DNA from: Rhodocyclales bacterium
GTDB taxonomy: Bacteria > Pseudomonadota > Gammaproteobacteria > Burkholderiales > Rhodocyclaceae
DNA length: 64,000 nt
Direction: 5' to 3'
Assembly (NCBI GenBank): GCA_016183655.1
Contig: JACPEH010000008.1
Coordinates: 474,906 to 538,905, forward strand
Shown here piece after piece: positions 8,492 through 17,308 of the stretch. Each line of letters begins with the position of its first letter. The first letter of the stretch is position 1. A program made the position numbers and the translations under genes. Under the pieces are notes generated by a model. That model was not told the origin of the DNA and did not search any database. It was given only the letters and a program-made list of their open reading frames with translations.

Positions 8492-10219
8492 TCAGCCTCC
8501 AATCATGTCTTTGTTCGAGGCGCCCGGGGGCACCATCGGATACACCTTCTCGTTCATATCGATGCTGGCGTGGATCAGGCACGGTCCCGGCGCGTTCAGC
8601 GCCTCGGCCAGCGCCACGCGCGGGTGCGCCACCTTGTCGAGGTCGACGGCACGAATGCCGAAACCCTCGGCGACCTTGATGAAGTCCGGCACCGACTGGA
8701 ATTTTGATGCGTAGATGCGCTCGCCGTAGAACAGCGTCTGCTGCTGGTAGACGAGGCCGAGCGAGGCATTGTTCATCAGCACCACCTTGACGTTGGCGCC
8801 CTCCTCCGCGGCGGTGACCAGTTCCTGGATGTTCATCAGGATCGAGCCGTCGCCGGAGAAGCAGACCACCGTGCGCTGCGGCTCGGCGAGCGCGGCGCCG
8901 ATCGCCGCCGGCAGGCCGAAGCCCATCGTCCCGAGGCCGCCCGAGGTCAGCCACTGGCGCGGCCGGCGCAACGGATAGGCTTGCGCCACCCACATCTGGT
9001 GCTGGCCGACGTCGGTGGCGACCGTGGCCTGGTCGTCAAGCGCGGCGGCAACGGCCGAGATCAGCCCGTAGTGCGTACGCGGGTCGTCGATCCCCGGCGT
9101 CTGCAGCGGATGCTGCGACTTCAGGCCGGCGACGTGCGACAGCCAGCGCTTGCGCAACTGCGGCGGCACCTTCGGCAACAGGCGCTGCAGCACGTCCGAC
9201 ACATCGCCGGTGATGCCGACATGGGCGGCCTTGATCTTGTCCAGCTCCGACGGGTCGATGTCGATGTGGATGATCTTCGCGCCGGGACAAAAGGCGGCGA
9301 CCTTGCCGGTGGCGCGGTCGTCGAAGCGGGCGCCGACGGCGATCAGCAGGTCGCATTCGTCGAGCGCGAGGTTGGTGCAGCGGGCGCCGTGCATGCCGAG
9401 CATGCCCAGCGACAGCGGGTGGTCGACCGGCATCGCGCCGAGCGCCATCAGCGTCATCACGGTCGGCAGCGACGCCTTTTCGGCAAGCGCCACGGCGAGT
9501 TCGGCAGCACCGGAGTGCACGACGCCGCCGCCGAGGTAGAGGATCGGTTTCTCGGCAGCGGCGATCATTTCCACCGCCGCCAGAATCGCCGCTTCGTCGG
9601 CAACCGGCGCCGGCAGCGCGCGACCGGGCGCGGGCCATTCCCGCACCTCGATACGCTGGTTCTGCACGTCCTTCGGGATATCGACCAGCACCGGGCCGGG
9701 ACGGCCGGAGGCGGCGATCTCGAAGGCGCGCGGGATCACTTCGAGCAGTTCCTCGGCCGAGGAAACGAGGAAGTTGTGCTTGGTGATCGGCAGCGTCAGG
9801 CCGTAGGTATCGACCTCCTGGAAGGCATCGGTGCCGATCATCGCCTTCGGCACCTGGCCGGTGATGGCGACCAGCGGGATCGAGTCGAGCTTGGCGTCGG
9901 CGATCGCCGTCAGCAGGTTGGTCGCACCGGGGCCGGAGGAGGCCAGGCACACCGCCGGCTTGCCGGTGGCGCGCGCCATGCCCTGCGCCATGAAACCGGC
10001 GCCCTGCTCGTGGCGGGCCAGCACGTGGTGGATCCTGTCGGTTCCGGAGAGCGCGTCGTAGAACGGCAGGATGGCGCCGCCGGGGATGCCGGCGACGGTG
10101 GTGATGCCCTGCCGCTCAAGCAGGCGGACGACAATCTGGGCGCCGCTGAGGGTTTCGGCGGCGGTCTGGGTAGCGGCTTCTGCGGCCGCACTCCGGGCTT
10201 CGGTCGGGGTTGATGACAT
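8492..10219 (-). CDS. ilvB: acetolactate synthase catalytic subunit
   Basis: 575 residues; thiamine diphosphate- and FAD-dependent enzyme condensing pyruvate to acetolactate (or with 2-ketobutyrate to acetohydroxybutyrate) in valine/isoleucine/leucine synthesis. It shows the N-terminal activating glutamate in ARHEQGAGFMAQG, the central FAD-type domain, and the ThDP motif GDGSILMNIQELVTAA ending in MNN. The start is placed at MSSTPTEARS, preceded by AAAGGAG; an in-frame ATG 12 codons upstream lacks such a site. Transcription is probably controlled by the leader peptide and attenuator upstream. Confidence 0.96.
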   Translation of the reverse strand: MSSTPTEARSAAAEAATQTAAETLSGAQIVVRLLERQGITTVAGIPGGAILPFYDALSGTDRIHHVLARHEQGAGFMAQGMARATGKPAVCLASSGPGATNLLTAIADAKLDSIPLVAITGQVPKAMIGTDAFQEVDTYGLTLPITKHNFLVSSAEELLEVIPRAFEIAASGRPGPVLVDIPKDVQNQRIEVREWPAPGRALPAPVADEAAILAAVEMIAAAEKPILYLGGGVVHSGAAELAVALAEKASLPTVMTLMALGAMPVDHPLSLGMLGMHGARCTNLALDECDLLIAVGARFDDRATGKVAAFCPGAKIIHIDIDPSELDKIKAAHVGITGDVSDVLQRLLPKVPPQLRKRWLSHVAGLKSQHPLQTPGIDDPRTHYGLISAVAAALDDQATVATDVGQHQMWVAQAYPLRRPRQWLTSGGLGTMGFGLPAAIGAALAEPQRTVVCFSGDGSILMNIQELVTAAEEGANVKVVLMNNASLGLVYQQQTLFYGERIYASKFQSVPDFIKVAEGFGIRAVDLDKVAHPRVALAEALNAPGPCLIHASIDMNEKVYPMVPPGASNKDMIGG

Positions 10220-10272
10220 CTGGCGCTCCTTTCGGTGGTTGCCTTCCGGTTTCACCGAGGGAGGCCAGAAAC

Positions 10273-10306
10273 GAAAACCCCCGCTCGGTTTGCACCGGCG
10301 GGGGTT
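10273..10306 (-). terminator. attenuator terminator of the ilvBN leader
   Basis: On the minus strand AACCCCCGC (arm 10306-10298) pairs with GCGGGGGTT (arm 10284-10276), followed by TTTTC. An outer CCAGAAA/TTTCTGG pair can extend the stem. It lies between the leader peptide stop (10329) and the ilvB ribosome-binding site, the expected place for a transcription attenuator. Confidence 0.8.
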
Positions 10307-10328
10307 TCTGGAAACTGGTGTGTTGCTG

Positions 10329-10445
10329 CTAAACCCGCGACGGTGCGTGCGTTACGACGCCTACGACGATGCGTACTACCGGTACCGAAATGGCGAGCGC
10401 TGCCACGGAGGCGGCAGTGCGGGCGGAGTCGGAACGGCGGTTCAT
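10329..10445 (-). CDS. ilvBN leader peptide, 38 aa, Val/Ile-rich
   Basis: The 38-codon peptide starts MNRRSDSARTAASVAALAIS and ends VPVVRIVVGVVTHAPSRV. It contains nine valines and two isoleucines, mostly in the run VPVVRIVVGVV just before the stop. Five of the nine valine codons are GTA, uncommon in this GC-rich DNA. It is followed 22 nt later by a GC-rich hairpin with a T tract. This is the architecture of IvbL of the E. coli ilvBN operon: stalling at Val codons when Val-tRNA is low would favour antitermination. The ribosome-binding site is weak. Confidence 0.78.
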   Translation of the reverse strand: MNRRSDSARTAASVAALAISVPVVRIVVGVVTHAPSRV

Positions 10446-10491
10446 GGCGTCGGGTCGTCGGTGACAGCGGGTTTTCGGAAAACGAGCGCTG

Positions 10492-10521
10492 ATTATGCGG
10501 GCAGCCGCCGGCGCGATGCAA
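10492..10521 (-). promoter_or_regulatory. sigma70-type promoter for ilv leader-ilvBN
   Basis: Minus-strand TTGCAT (10521-10516), 18-nt spacer, CATAAT (10497-10492). Expected transcription start is near 10485, about 40 nt before the leader peptide ATG. It points away from the divergent unknown gene at 10603. Confidence 0.6.
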
Positions 10522-10602
10522 GTTCTTTTTTCGTGCGCTTTTTCCTTCCCCGCGGGCCGCCGCTTGCGCCTATCATCTCGCCAAAATCCGCCGGAGACCA
10601 CG

Positions 10603-11448
10603 ATGAGCGCCAACCCTTTCGCCGACCTGCCGCCGATGAGCGAGGACGAACTCGACGCCTGCGCCGCCCGCGTCGCCGAACTGCCCGACGAACACAGCGG
10701 CTGGGTGGCACAATTGCTGATCGAGTGTCGCCGCGCGCGCAGCACGCCGGGCGGCCTGCCGCAACCCACGGGCGAGGCCGCGGGGGAAGTGGCCGAGGCC
10801 GAAGCCGCGCTCGACGCCAACCTGACCCAGGTCGTACTCGACGCCGCCGAATGGCTGCGCACGCTGTGGGAGGTCGGCTACATGGGCGCGGCGACGCTGC
10901 CGGTGCCGCCGCGCACGCACTTCCCGCAGATCGAGGTCGAGGACGTGGTGAAATCGGTGCTCTTCGCACGCATTCGCCACGGCAAGCATCCGCTGCCCTT
11001 TCCGCCGCCGACGCGCTGGGGCAGCCCATGGCACGAAGTGGTCGAGTCGGACGAAGCGCAGGCAGTCGAAGCCGAGATCATCGAGGACGGCGGCCGTCCG
11101 GCCTTCGCCATGATCGACGGCTGCAACCGCTGGCGCATCGTGCGCGACGAGGACGGCGGCACCGCCTACGTCGTCCAGCACGCCGGCAAGGGCCCCTTCT
11201 ACCGGCTGAGCCCCGACCCGTTCATGGCGACGCTGCTGCGCCTGCCGCCGGAAGCGGTGCGCCGCATCGTCGCCCGCGAGCGCGCCGGCCTGCTCAGCTA
11301 TGCGCTGGAATGGGTACACGACGATGGCCGCAGCGAAGAGGTGCCGCTGCGCGCCGCGACCTGGGAAGGGGCGGAAGCCGCGGCCAACGCCTGGATTGCC
11401 CGCCACCACCCGGCCCACTACGGGCGCATCGGCTTCGCGCACGCCTGA
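10603..11448 (+). CDS. conserved-looking protein of unknown function, 281 aa
   Basis: Start placed at MSANPFADLPPMSEDELDAC, preceded by GGAGA; the reading frame is open further upstream but crosses the ilv promoter. The protein is soluble-looking, with no signal peptide or membrane segment. It is acidic at the N-terminus (a region starting EVAEAEAALDANLTQVVLDA) and ends in a domain with FAMIDGCNRWRIVRDEDGGT and AYVVQHAGKGPFYRLS. I do not recognise the family. It is a single gene, divergent from the ilv leader and followed by hairpins. Confidence 0.75.
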   Translation: MSANPFADLPPMSEDELDACAARVAELPDEHSGWVAQLLIECRRARSTPGGLPQPTGEAAGEVAEAEAALDANLTQVVLDAAEWLRTLWEVGYMGAATLPVPPRTHFPQIEVEDVVKSVLFARIRHGKHPLPFPPPTRWGSPWHEVVESDEAQAVEAEIIEDGGRPAFAMIDGCNRWRIVRDEDGGTAYVVQHAGKGPFYRLSPDPFMATLLRLPPEAVRRIVARERAGLLSYALEWVHDDGRSEEVPLRAATWEGAEAAANAWIARHHPAHYGRIGFAHA

Positions 11449-11469
11449 GCGATGCGCACTGCGCATCGC
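11449..11469 (+). other. stem-loop immediately after the unknown gene
   Basis: GCGATGCGC-ACT-GCGCATCGC, perfect 9-bp arms, begins directly after the TGA at 11446-11448. No T tract. A related smaller palindrome (ATGCGC-GAA-GCGCAT, 11653-11667) precedes the convergent fadD stop. Confidence 0.45.
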
Positions 11470-11544
11470 GAAGCGACGGGGCCTCGGGCTCAAGTCCTCT
11501 TGGGGGACGCCTGAAACCAGGCTTCGCGCCGACTGCGGAAAAAG

Positions 11545-11570
11545 AAAGGCCGGGAGACTTCCCGGCCTTT
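11545..11570 (+). terminator. terminator between the unknown gene and convergent fadD
   Basis: AAAGGCCGGGA-GACT-TCCCGGCCTTT: an 11-bp stem with A and T flanks, so it can act in both directions. Confidence 0.7.
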
Positions 11571-11670
11571 GCGTCGCAGCCAAGGGGGGGCGACGCTCAG
11601 GCGCACCCCAACATACAAGGGCACTTGAGCCATAGGCCCCTTCGCCTCGTTAATGCGCGAAGCGCATCAC

Positions 11671-13344
11671 TCAGGCGGCCTTCGCTTCGTCCTTGAGCGC
11701 GCGGCGCAGGATCTTGCCGACGTTGGTCTTCGGCAGTTCGTCGCGGAACTCGACGTGGTGCGGCACCTTGTAGCCGGTCAGGTTGTCGCGACAGTGGGCA
11801 ATGATCGCCTCGGCGGTCAGGTTCGGGTCCTTCTTCACGACGAAGATCTTCACCGCCTCGCCGGAACGTTCGTCGGGCACGCCGACAGCCGCCACTTCGA
11901 CGACGCCCGGGTGCATGGCGACGACGTCCTCGACTTCGTTCGGATACACGTTGAAGCCGGAAACGAGGATCATGTCCTTCTTGCGGTCGACGATGCGCAG
12001 GAAGCCGTTGTCATCCATCACCGCGACGTCGCCGGTGCGCAGGAAGCCGTCATCCATGATCACCTTGGCCGTCTCCTCGGGACGGTTGTAGTAGCCCAGC
12101 ATCACCTGCGGCCCGCGCACGCAGAGTTCGCCCGGCTGCCCGTGCGGCACGTCGACGCCGCTGTCGTCGCGGATGGCGACCTCGGTCGACGGAACCGGCA
12201 GGCCGATCGAGCCGTTGTACTCCTTCAGCGTCGTCGGATTGATGGTCACCGCCGGCGAGGTCTCGGTCAGGCCGTAGGCTTCGATCAGCGGCTTGCCGGT
12301 AACCTGCTTCCAGCGCTCGGCAACCGCCTTCTGCACCGCCATGCCGCCGCCCAGCGTGACCTTCAGAGAGGAGAAGTCGAGCTTGCAGAACTCCTCGTTG
12401 CGCAACAGCGCGTTGAACAGCGTATTGACGCCGGTGATGACGCTGAACTTGTGCTTGGCGAGCTCCTTGGCGAAGCCGGGGATGTCGCGCGGGTTGGCGA
12501 TCAGCACGTTGCGGGCGCCGATCTGGAAGAAGGTGAAGCAGTTCGCGGTGAGCGCGAAGATGTGGTACAGCGGCAGCGCGGTGATGATGCACTCCTCGCC
12601 TTCCTTGATCGCCGGCTTGATCCACGCGTAGGCCTGCAGCACGTTGCCGACGATGTTGCGGTGGATCAGCATGGCGCCCTTGGAAACGCCGGTGGTGCCG
12701 CCGGTGTATTGCAGGAAGGCGATGTCGTCGTGCGTGATCTCGACCTTCTTCAGCTCCGCGCCGGCGCCCTTGGCCAGCACCGACTTCAGCGTCACCGCGC
12801 GCGGCAGGTGGTAGGCCGGCACCAGCTTCTTCACGTGCTTGACGACGAAGTTGACGATGGCGCCCTTGAGGCCGCCGAGCATATCGCCCATCTTCGTCAG
12901 CACGACGTGCTTCACCTGCGTCTTGTCGAGGACTTCGGCCAGCGTCGCCGCGAAGTTGTCCATGATGACGATGACGTCGGCGCCGGAGTCCTTGAGCTGG
13001 TGTTCCAGTTCGCGCGGGGTGTAGAGCGGGTTGCAGTTGACCACGACGTAGCCGGCGCGCAGCGCACCGAACATGCAGACCGGGTACTGCAGCGTGTTCG
13101 GCATCATCAGTGCGATGCGCGCGCCCTTGGGCAGCTTCAGCACCGACTGCAGCCAGGCGGCGAAGTCGCGCGACAGCCGGTCGACGTCGCCGTAGGTCAG
13201 CTCGACGCCCATGCTGATGTAGGCGACCTTGTCGCGATACTTGGCGACGCCCTGCTCGAAGAGGTCGGCGACCGACTTGTAGGTGTTGATGTCGATCTCG
13301 GCGGGAATGCCGTCCGGATAGCTCTTCAGCCAAATCTTTTCCAT
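11671..13344 (-). CDS. fadD: long-chain-fatty-acid-CoA ligase
   Basis: 557 residues. An ANL-superfamily adenylating enzyme that activates fatty acids to acyl-CoA. Motifs: the AMP-binding loop [14 protein letters not shown], the [10 protein letters not shown] block, and the A8 hinge-type [20 protein letters not shown] followed by [11 protein letters not shown]-terminal catalytic lysine is in [13 protein letters not shown]. The start at [12 protein letters not shown] is preceded by GGAGG. It follows the CBS-domain gene on the same strand by ~87 nt. Length and motifs fit FadD rather than short-chain ligases; chain-length preference is not readable. Confidence 0.94.
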   Translation of the reverse strand: MEKIWLKSYPDGIPAEIDINTYKSVADLFEQGVAKYRDKVAYISMGVELTYGDVDRLSRDFAAWLQSVLKLPKGARIALMMPNTLQYPVCMFGALRAGYVVVNCNPLYTPRELEHQLKDSGADVIVIMDNFAATLAEVLDKTQVKHVVLTKMGDMLGGLKGAIVNFVVKHVKKLVPAYHLPRAVTLKSVLAKGAGAELKKVEITHDDIAFLQYTGGTTGVSKGAMLIHRNIVGNVLQAYAWIKPAIKEGEECIITALPLYHIFALTANCFTFFQIGARNVLIANPRDIPGFAKELAKHKFSVITGVNTLFNALLRNEEFCKLDFSSLKVTLGGGMAVQKAVAERWKQVTGKPLIEAYGLTETSPAVTINPTTLKEYNGSIGLPVPSTEVAIRDDSGVDVPHGQPGELCVRGPQVMLGYYNRPEETAKVIMDDGFLRTGDVAVMDDNGFLRIVDRKKDMILVSGFNVYPNEVEDVVAMHPGVVEVAAVGVPDERSGEAVKIFVVKKDPNLTAEAIIAHCRDNLTGYKVPHHVEFRDELPKTNVGKILRRALKDEAKAA

Positions 13345-13431
13345 CTGTCCTCCAGGTGTTTTTTCAGGTTTGTTTGAATTTATTGGGGCTTGCCTTCGTG
13401 GAGGCAAGCCCGGGGGCCCTGCTGCCCGCAA

Positions 13432-13884
13432 TCAGCCTTGAGCTTGTTCGCCCTCCGGCCAGTTACGGATGTAGTTCTTGAGCATGCGATTCTCGAAGCC
13501 CTGCTCTTCGAGGACGGCCTTGGCCACGTCGAGGAAGGAAATCACGCCCTGCAGCACGTCTCCCTCCATCACCGGCAGGTAGCGGGAATGCTTGTCGATC
13601 ATCAGCCGGCGCAGTTCGTCGACCGGCATCGACGGCGGCACGGTGACCGGATCGCGGACCATGACGTCGCCGACGGTCACGCCATCGAGCTTGCCCTTGT
13701 GGCGATTGACCGCCTGCAGCACTTCGCGGAAGGTGAGCATGCCGACCATCGCACCGCTGTTCATGACCACCAGCGAGCCGACGTCGTGGTCGGCCATCGC
13801 GCTGATCGCCTCGGCCAGCAATTCGTTCGGCGTCGCCGTAAACAGCGTCGTGCCCTTAACACGAAGGATTTCCCGCACTTGCAT
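13432..13884 (-). CDS. two-CBS-domain protein
   Basis: 150 residues consisting of a tandem CBS pair: first with DHDVGSLVVMNSGAMVGMLT, second with KHSRYLPVMEGDVLQGVISF. Such stand-alone pairs bind adenine nucleotides and are usually regulatory. GGGGAAG precedes the ATG. It is the likely first gene of a two-gene unit with fadD, and a perfect 14-bp palindrome lies ~40 nt upstream. No catalytic domain is attached. Confidence 0.9.
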   Translation of the reverse strand: MQVREILRVKGTTLFTATPNELLAEAISAMADHDVGSLVVMNSGAMVGMLTFREVLQAVNRHKGKLDGVTVGDVMVRDPVTVPPSMPVDELRRLMIDKHSRYLPVMEGDVLQGVISFLDVAKAVLEEQGFENRMLKNYIRNWPEGEQAQG

Positions 13885-13922
13885 TTGCTTCCCCTGTTAC
13901 CTGTATTGTTGGACCGGCCGCT

Positions 13923-13936
13923 CAAACGACCGTTTG
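13923..13936. promoter_or_regulatory. perfect palindromic operator candidate upstream of CBS-fadD
   Basis: CAAACGACCGTTTG: CAAACG and CGTTTG arms separated by 2 nt. It matches the published PsrA/FadR-like TetR operator form (G/CAAAC-N2-4-GTTTG/C) known for controlling fatty acid degradation genes, and the operon contains fadD. A near-identical site precedes the chemoreceptor at 5762. No PsrA gene is in the window. Confidence 0.5.
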
Positions 13937-13975
13937 CCCTGCGATGCTATCCCAACTGGGGGTTTTGCGGAAGAA

Positions 13976-16900
13976 CTAAGCGCTGACTTCGAGCACCGAC
14001 GCGTCGGCGAAGATCAATGCGCCGCGCACCGGCTTGCCGGAGAAGATCGACGCCACCGCACGGCAATAGCCGGCCACCTGCTCGCGATATTCTTCCAGGC
14101 GCGGCGTGTCCGGGCCGGAACTCTTGTAGTCGAGCACCCAGAACGCCTCGGCATCCTCGACCAGCCGGTCCATGCGGCCGACGGAACCGTCCGCGGCGGT
14201 GATCTCCATCTCGTTCCAGGCGCGCAGGTGACAGGCCGGATCGAAGAAGCGGCGCAGCGACGGCGTCGCCAGCAGGCGCTCGGCGACGACGCCGGCGCGG
14301 CCGGCCTCGCCGTCGCTGTAGCCTAGCTCGCGCCACCAGCCGGCCGCGGCCCGATCCTCGGTGCGCCGTTCGAGCATCGCGTGCAGCAGGATGCCGAAGC
14401 GTGCCGCCGCATCCGGCACCTCGCGTCGCTCGCCGACGGCGGGAATCGCCGGCATCACGCCGGCAGCGGGCGCTTCCGGCAGCGCGGGCGAAGCCGTCGC
14501 GTCCGCCTCCGGCAGCGCGTCGCCGTACGCATGCTCGGCCTCCAGCCGCGCCAGCGCCGCCTGCAGCCGGTCGTAGGCCGTCAGCGCTCCGCCCTTGCGT
14601 TCGTTGGCGACGCCGCTGGCAACGAAGAGCTGCTGCGCGCGGGTGATCGCCACGTAGAGCAGGTTCAGCTCCTCGCGCGCGGCCGCTGCAGCCTCGGCAT
14701 CGAACAGCGCCTGACGCGAGACGCCCCGCTCCTCCTTGCGGCCGACAAAGGAGAAATGCCCGGGCCGGGCCGCCTCCGGCGCCCATTCGACGAGCACGTC
14801 CCAGGCCTTGTCGGCGGGGGCCGTCGCGTTGGCGTCGAGCAGCCAGACCAGCGGCGCCTCCAGCCCCTTGGCACCATGGATGGTCATGATGCGCACGCGA
14901 CCGTCGGCGGCGACGCGCTCGTCGGCGGCAAGCTCGCCCTCGTCCGGCGCATCGTCGCCGGCGACGCGCGCCAGCGCCCGCAGTTCGTCGATGAAGCGCG
15001 GCAGGCTCGGATAACGGCCGCCGTCGAGGTCGAGCGCCAGCAGCAGCAGCGCTTCCAGGTTGGCCAGCGCCGCCCCCCGCCGCGCTTCCGGAACGGCGAT
15101 GCGGTAGCGCGCGAGCACCTCGCCTTCGTCGTAGATGCGGTCGAGCAGGTCGTGCGCCGGCAGGCGTGCGGCGGCGGCCAGCCAGCCGTCGACCAGGCGG
15201 GCTGCGCGCCGCAGCCGTTCGTCGGCGGCATCGTCGCCCCCCTCGGCGGCGGCGAGCACGGCCAGCCGTGCCCGCCAGCCGGCCTCCGGGCGCGCCGCCA
15301 GGCGCAGCAGGTCGTCGTCGGTGCAGGCGAAGATCGGCGACTTCAGCGCATGCGCGAGCTTCAGGTCGGCGGCCGGCGTCACCAGGAATTCGAGCAGCGC
15401 GACGACATCCTTTACTTCCAGCGCATCGAGCAGGCCGCCGCGCGATGCCGCGACGAAGGGGATGCCGGCCGCCGCCAGCGCCTTCTCGACCGGCCGGATG
15501 CGGGCGCGCGTGCGCACCAGCAACAGCACGTCGCCATAGCGCAGCGGGCGCTCGATCGTGCGTACGCCCTGCCGTTCGCGCACCAGGGTACGCCCGAGCA
15601 TGCCGCCTAGGCGCTCGGCGAGCTGCGCCGCCTCGCGCTGGCGGCGGCTGTCGACGACCTCGGCCGCCGCCTCGCGCAACGGATCGCGCAGCACGGTGCC
15701 GTCGGGATCGGCGGCCACCGCTGCCGCTTCCTCGTCGTCGCCGGCGCACAAGGGCAGCAGCTCGACCCGCCCGGGCAGGCCGATGGCCAGCGACTGCTGC
15801 GGGCGGAACGGCTGGAAACCCGGCTCGGCGCCGAACAGCGCATTGACCACGTCGATGATCGCCGGCGCGTTGCGTCGCGTCGCATCCTGCATCAGGCGTA
15901 CCGCAGCGAAGCGCTCGCCGAGGAAATCGGCGGCGGCGGCGAAGAGGCGGGGCTCGGCGCGGCGGAAACGGTAGATCGACTGCTTCGGGTCGCCGACCAG
16001 GAACACCGACGGCCGCGCCGCGTCGCTGTAGGCAGCCAGCCAGGCCTGCAGGATCTGCCACTGCAGCGGGTTGGTGTCCTGGAACTCGTCGAGCAGCACG
16101 TGCCGGTAGCGGGCGTCGAGCCGCGCCTGGACGAAGGCGGCACTGGCCTCGTCGTTGAGCAGCTGCAGCACACGCCACTCGGCGTCGACGAAATCGATCT
16201 GCCGACGCTCGGCCTTGAAGGCGTCGAGATGGGCGACGAAGGCCTGGTGCACGGTGAGCGCGTCGCGGTTGAAGACAAGGTTGCGTTCTTCCTGCTGCTG
16301 CGCGAGGCAGGCCAGCAGGCGCGCGCCGAGCGCTGCATGCAGGTCGAGAAAGCGCTGCGCGCCGTCAGCGCCGAAACGCTTGTCGAGCGCCTTCGACGGT
16401 TTGCGCGCACGCAGCGTACCGGTGCCGGTGAGGAAGACGCCGGCGACCGCGGAAAAACGCGCCCCCGGCGCGTCGCCTTCGGCAGCCAGCGCTGCCGCCA
16501 GCTGCGCGCCGAAGCGGCGGTCGCTGTCGAGCTCGCTGGCTTCGAGGAAGCCGAGATAGGCCTGGAATTCGCCCTCCCAGCCCGCCGCGAAGAAGGCGGC
16601 GAGCGCCGCACCCTCGCCGCCCGCAGCGCCGACTCCGAACAGTTCGCCCAGTTCGGCGACGACGGCGGCCACCGGTTCGACCGCGTCGCCGACATGGGCC
16701 AGCCACTCGGCGCGGCGCGCCATGCCGCGGGCGAGCAGCGTGCGCGTGCTGGCCAGCCCAATCGACGCCAGCAGACGGACGAAGGCCGCTGCCGCCGCGC
16801 TCGCCGGATCGCGCTGCAGGCGGCGGGCGAAGCTTTGCCAGAGCTCCTCGAAGCGCCGCTCGCCGTCGTCGGCCAGCGTCGTGCCGGCAAGGTTGGCCGA

Positions 16901-17308
16901 CAGCGGCGCGACGGCAACCAGCTGCAGGAACCAGCCGTGGAAGGTATTCACCGCCAGCCCGGGCTGCGCGCCGGTGACGCGCTCATAGAGCCCGCGCGCA
17001 CGGCGCAGCGTATCCGGGTCGTTGCCGGCACCGCGCTCGCGCAGGAACTGGCGGGCCTCGTCGTCGGGCGCGGTGGCGAGCAGGCGCAGCCAGTCGACGA
17101 CGCGCTCCTCGATCTCGCTGGCGGCCTTGCGCGTAAAGGTGATGGCGAGGATTTCCGCCGGCTGCGTTCCGGCCAGCAGCAGGCGCACGATGCGCGATGC
17201 GAGCAGCCAGGTCTTGCCGCTGCCGGCGCAGGCCTCGACGACAGCGCTGCGCGCCGGATCGAGGGCCGCCGCGAAATTCATCCCGATGCCTTCAGTCGTC
17301 CGCGACAT
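13976..17308 (-). CDS. addA: UvrD-type helicase with C-terminal RecB-like nuclease (AddA-like)
   Basis: 1110 residues. Superfamily 1A helicase motifs in order: Walker A EACAGSGKTWLLASRIV, FTRKAA, DEFQDTNPLQWQIL, MTIHGAKGLEAPLVWLLD and LYVAITRA. The last ~150 residues hold a RecB-type nuclease with GRMDRLV and VLDYKSS. Together with the next gene it forms an AddAB-type double-strand break resection complex. Start choice: 17308 is preceded by GGAGG and overlaps addB by 17 nt; an ATG at 17281 just after the addB stop is also possible. Confidence 0.88.
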   Translation of the reverse strand: MSRTTEGIGMNFAAALDPARSAVVEACAGSGKTWLLASRIVRLLLAGTQPAEILAITFTRKAASEIEERVVDWLRLLATAPDDEARQFLRERGAGNDPDTLRRARGLYERVTGAQPGLAVNTFHGWFLQLVAVAPLSANLAGTTLADDGERRFEELWQSFARRLQRDPASAAAAAFVRLLASIGLASTRTLLARGMARRAEWLAHVGDAVEPVAAVVAELGELFGVGAAGGEGAALAAFFAAGWEGEFQAYLGFLEASELDSDRRFGAQLAAALAAEGDAPGARFSAVAGVFLTGTGTLRARKPSKALDKRFGADGAQRFLDLHAALGARLLACLAQQQEERNLVFNRDALTVHQAFVAHLDAFKAERRQIDFVDAEWRVLQLLNDEASAAFVQARLDARYRHVLLDEFQDTNPLQWQILQAWLAAYSDAARPSVFLVGDPKQSIYRFRRAEPRLFAAAADFLGERFAAVRLMQDATRRNAPAIIDVVNALFGAEPGFQPFRPQQSLAIGLPGRVELLPLCAGDDEEAAAVAADPDGTVLRDPLREAAAEVVDSRRQREAAQLAERLGGMLGRTLVRERQGVRTIERPLRYGDVLLLVRTRARIRPVEKALAAAGIPFVAASRGGLLDALEVKDVVALLEFLVTPAADLKLAHALKSPIFACTDDDLLRLAARPEAGWRARLAVLAAAEGGDDAADERLRRAARLVDGWLAAAARLPAHDLLDRIYDEGEVLARYRIAVPEARRGAALANLEALLLLALDLDGGRYPSLPRFIDELRALARVAGDDAPDEGELAADERVAADGRVRIMTIHGAKGLEAPLVWLLDANATAPADKAWDVLVEWAPEAARPGHFSFVGRKEERGVSRQALFDAEAAAAAREELNLLYVAITRAQQLFVASGVANERKGGALTAYDRLQAALARLEAEHAYGDALPEADATASPALPEAPAAGVMPAIPAVGERREVPDAAARFGILLHAMLERRTEDRAAAGWWRELGYSDGEAGRAGVVAERLLATPSLRRFFDPACHLRAWNEMEITAADGSVGRMDRLVEDAEAFWVLDYKSSGPDTPRLEEYREQVAGYCRAVASIFSGKPVRGALIFADASVLEVSA

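Noticed and set aside
11653..13377. 574-codon plus-strand frame opposite fadD
   Set aside because: The His/Asp/Val-rich translation mirrors the codon pattern of fadD; no domain and no ribosome-binding site.
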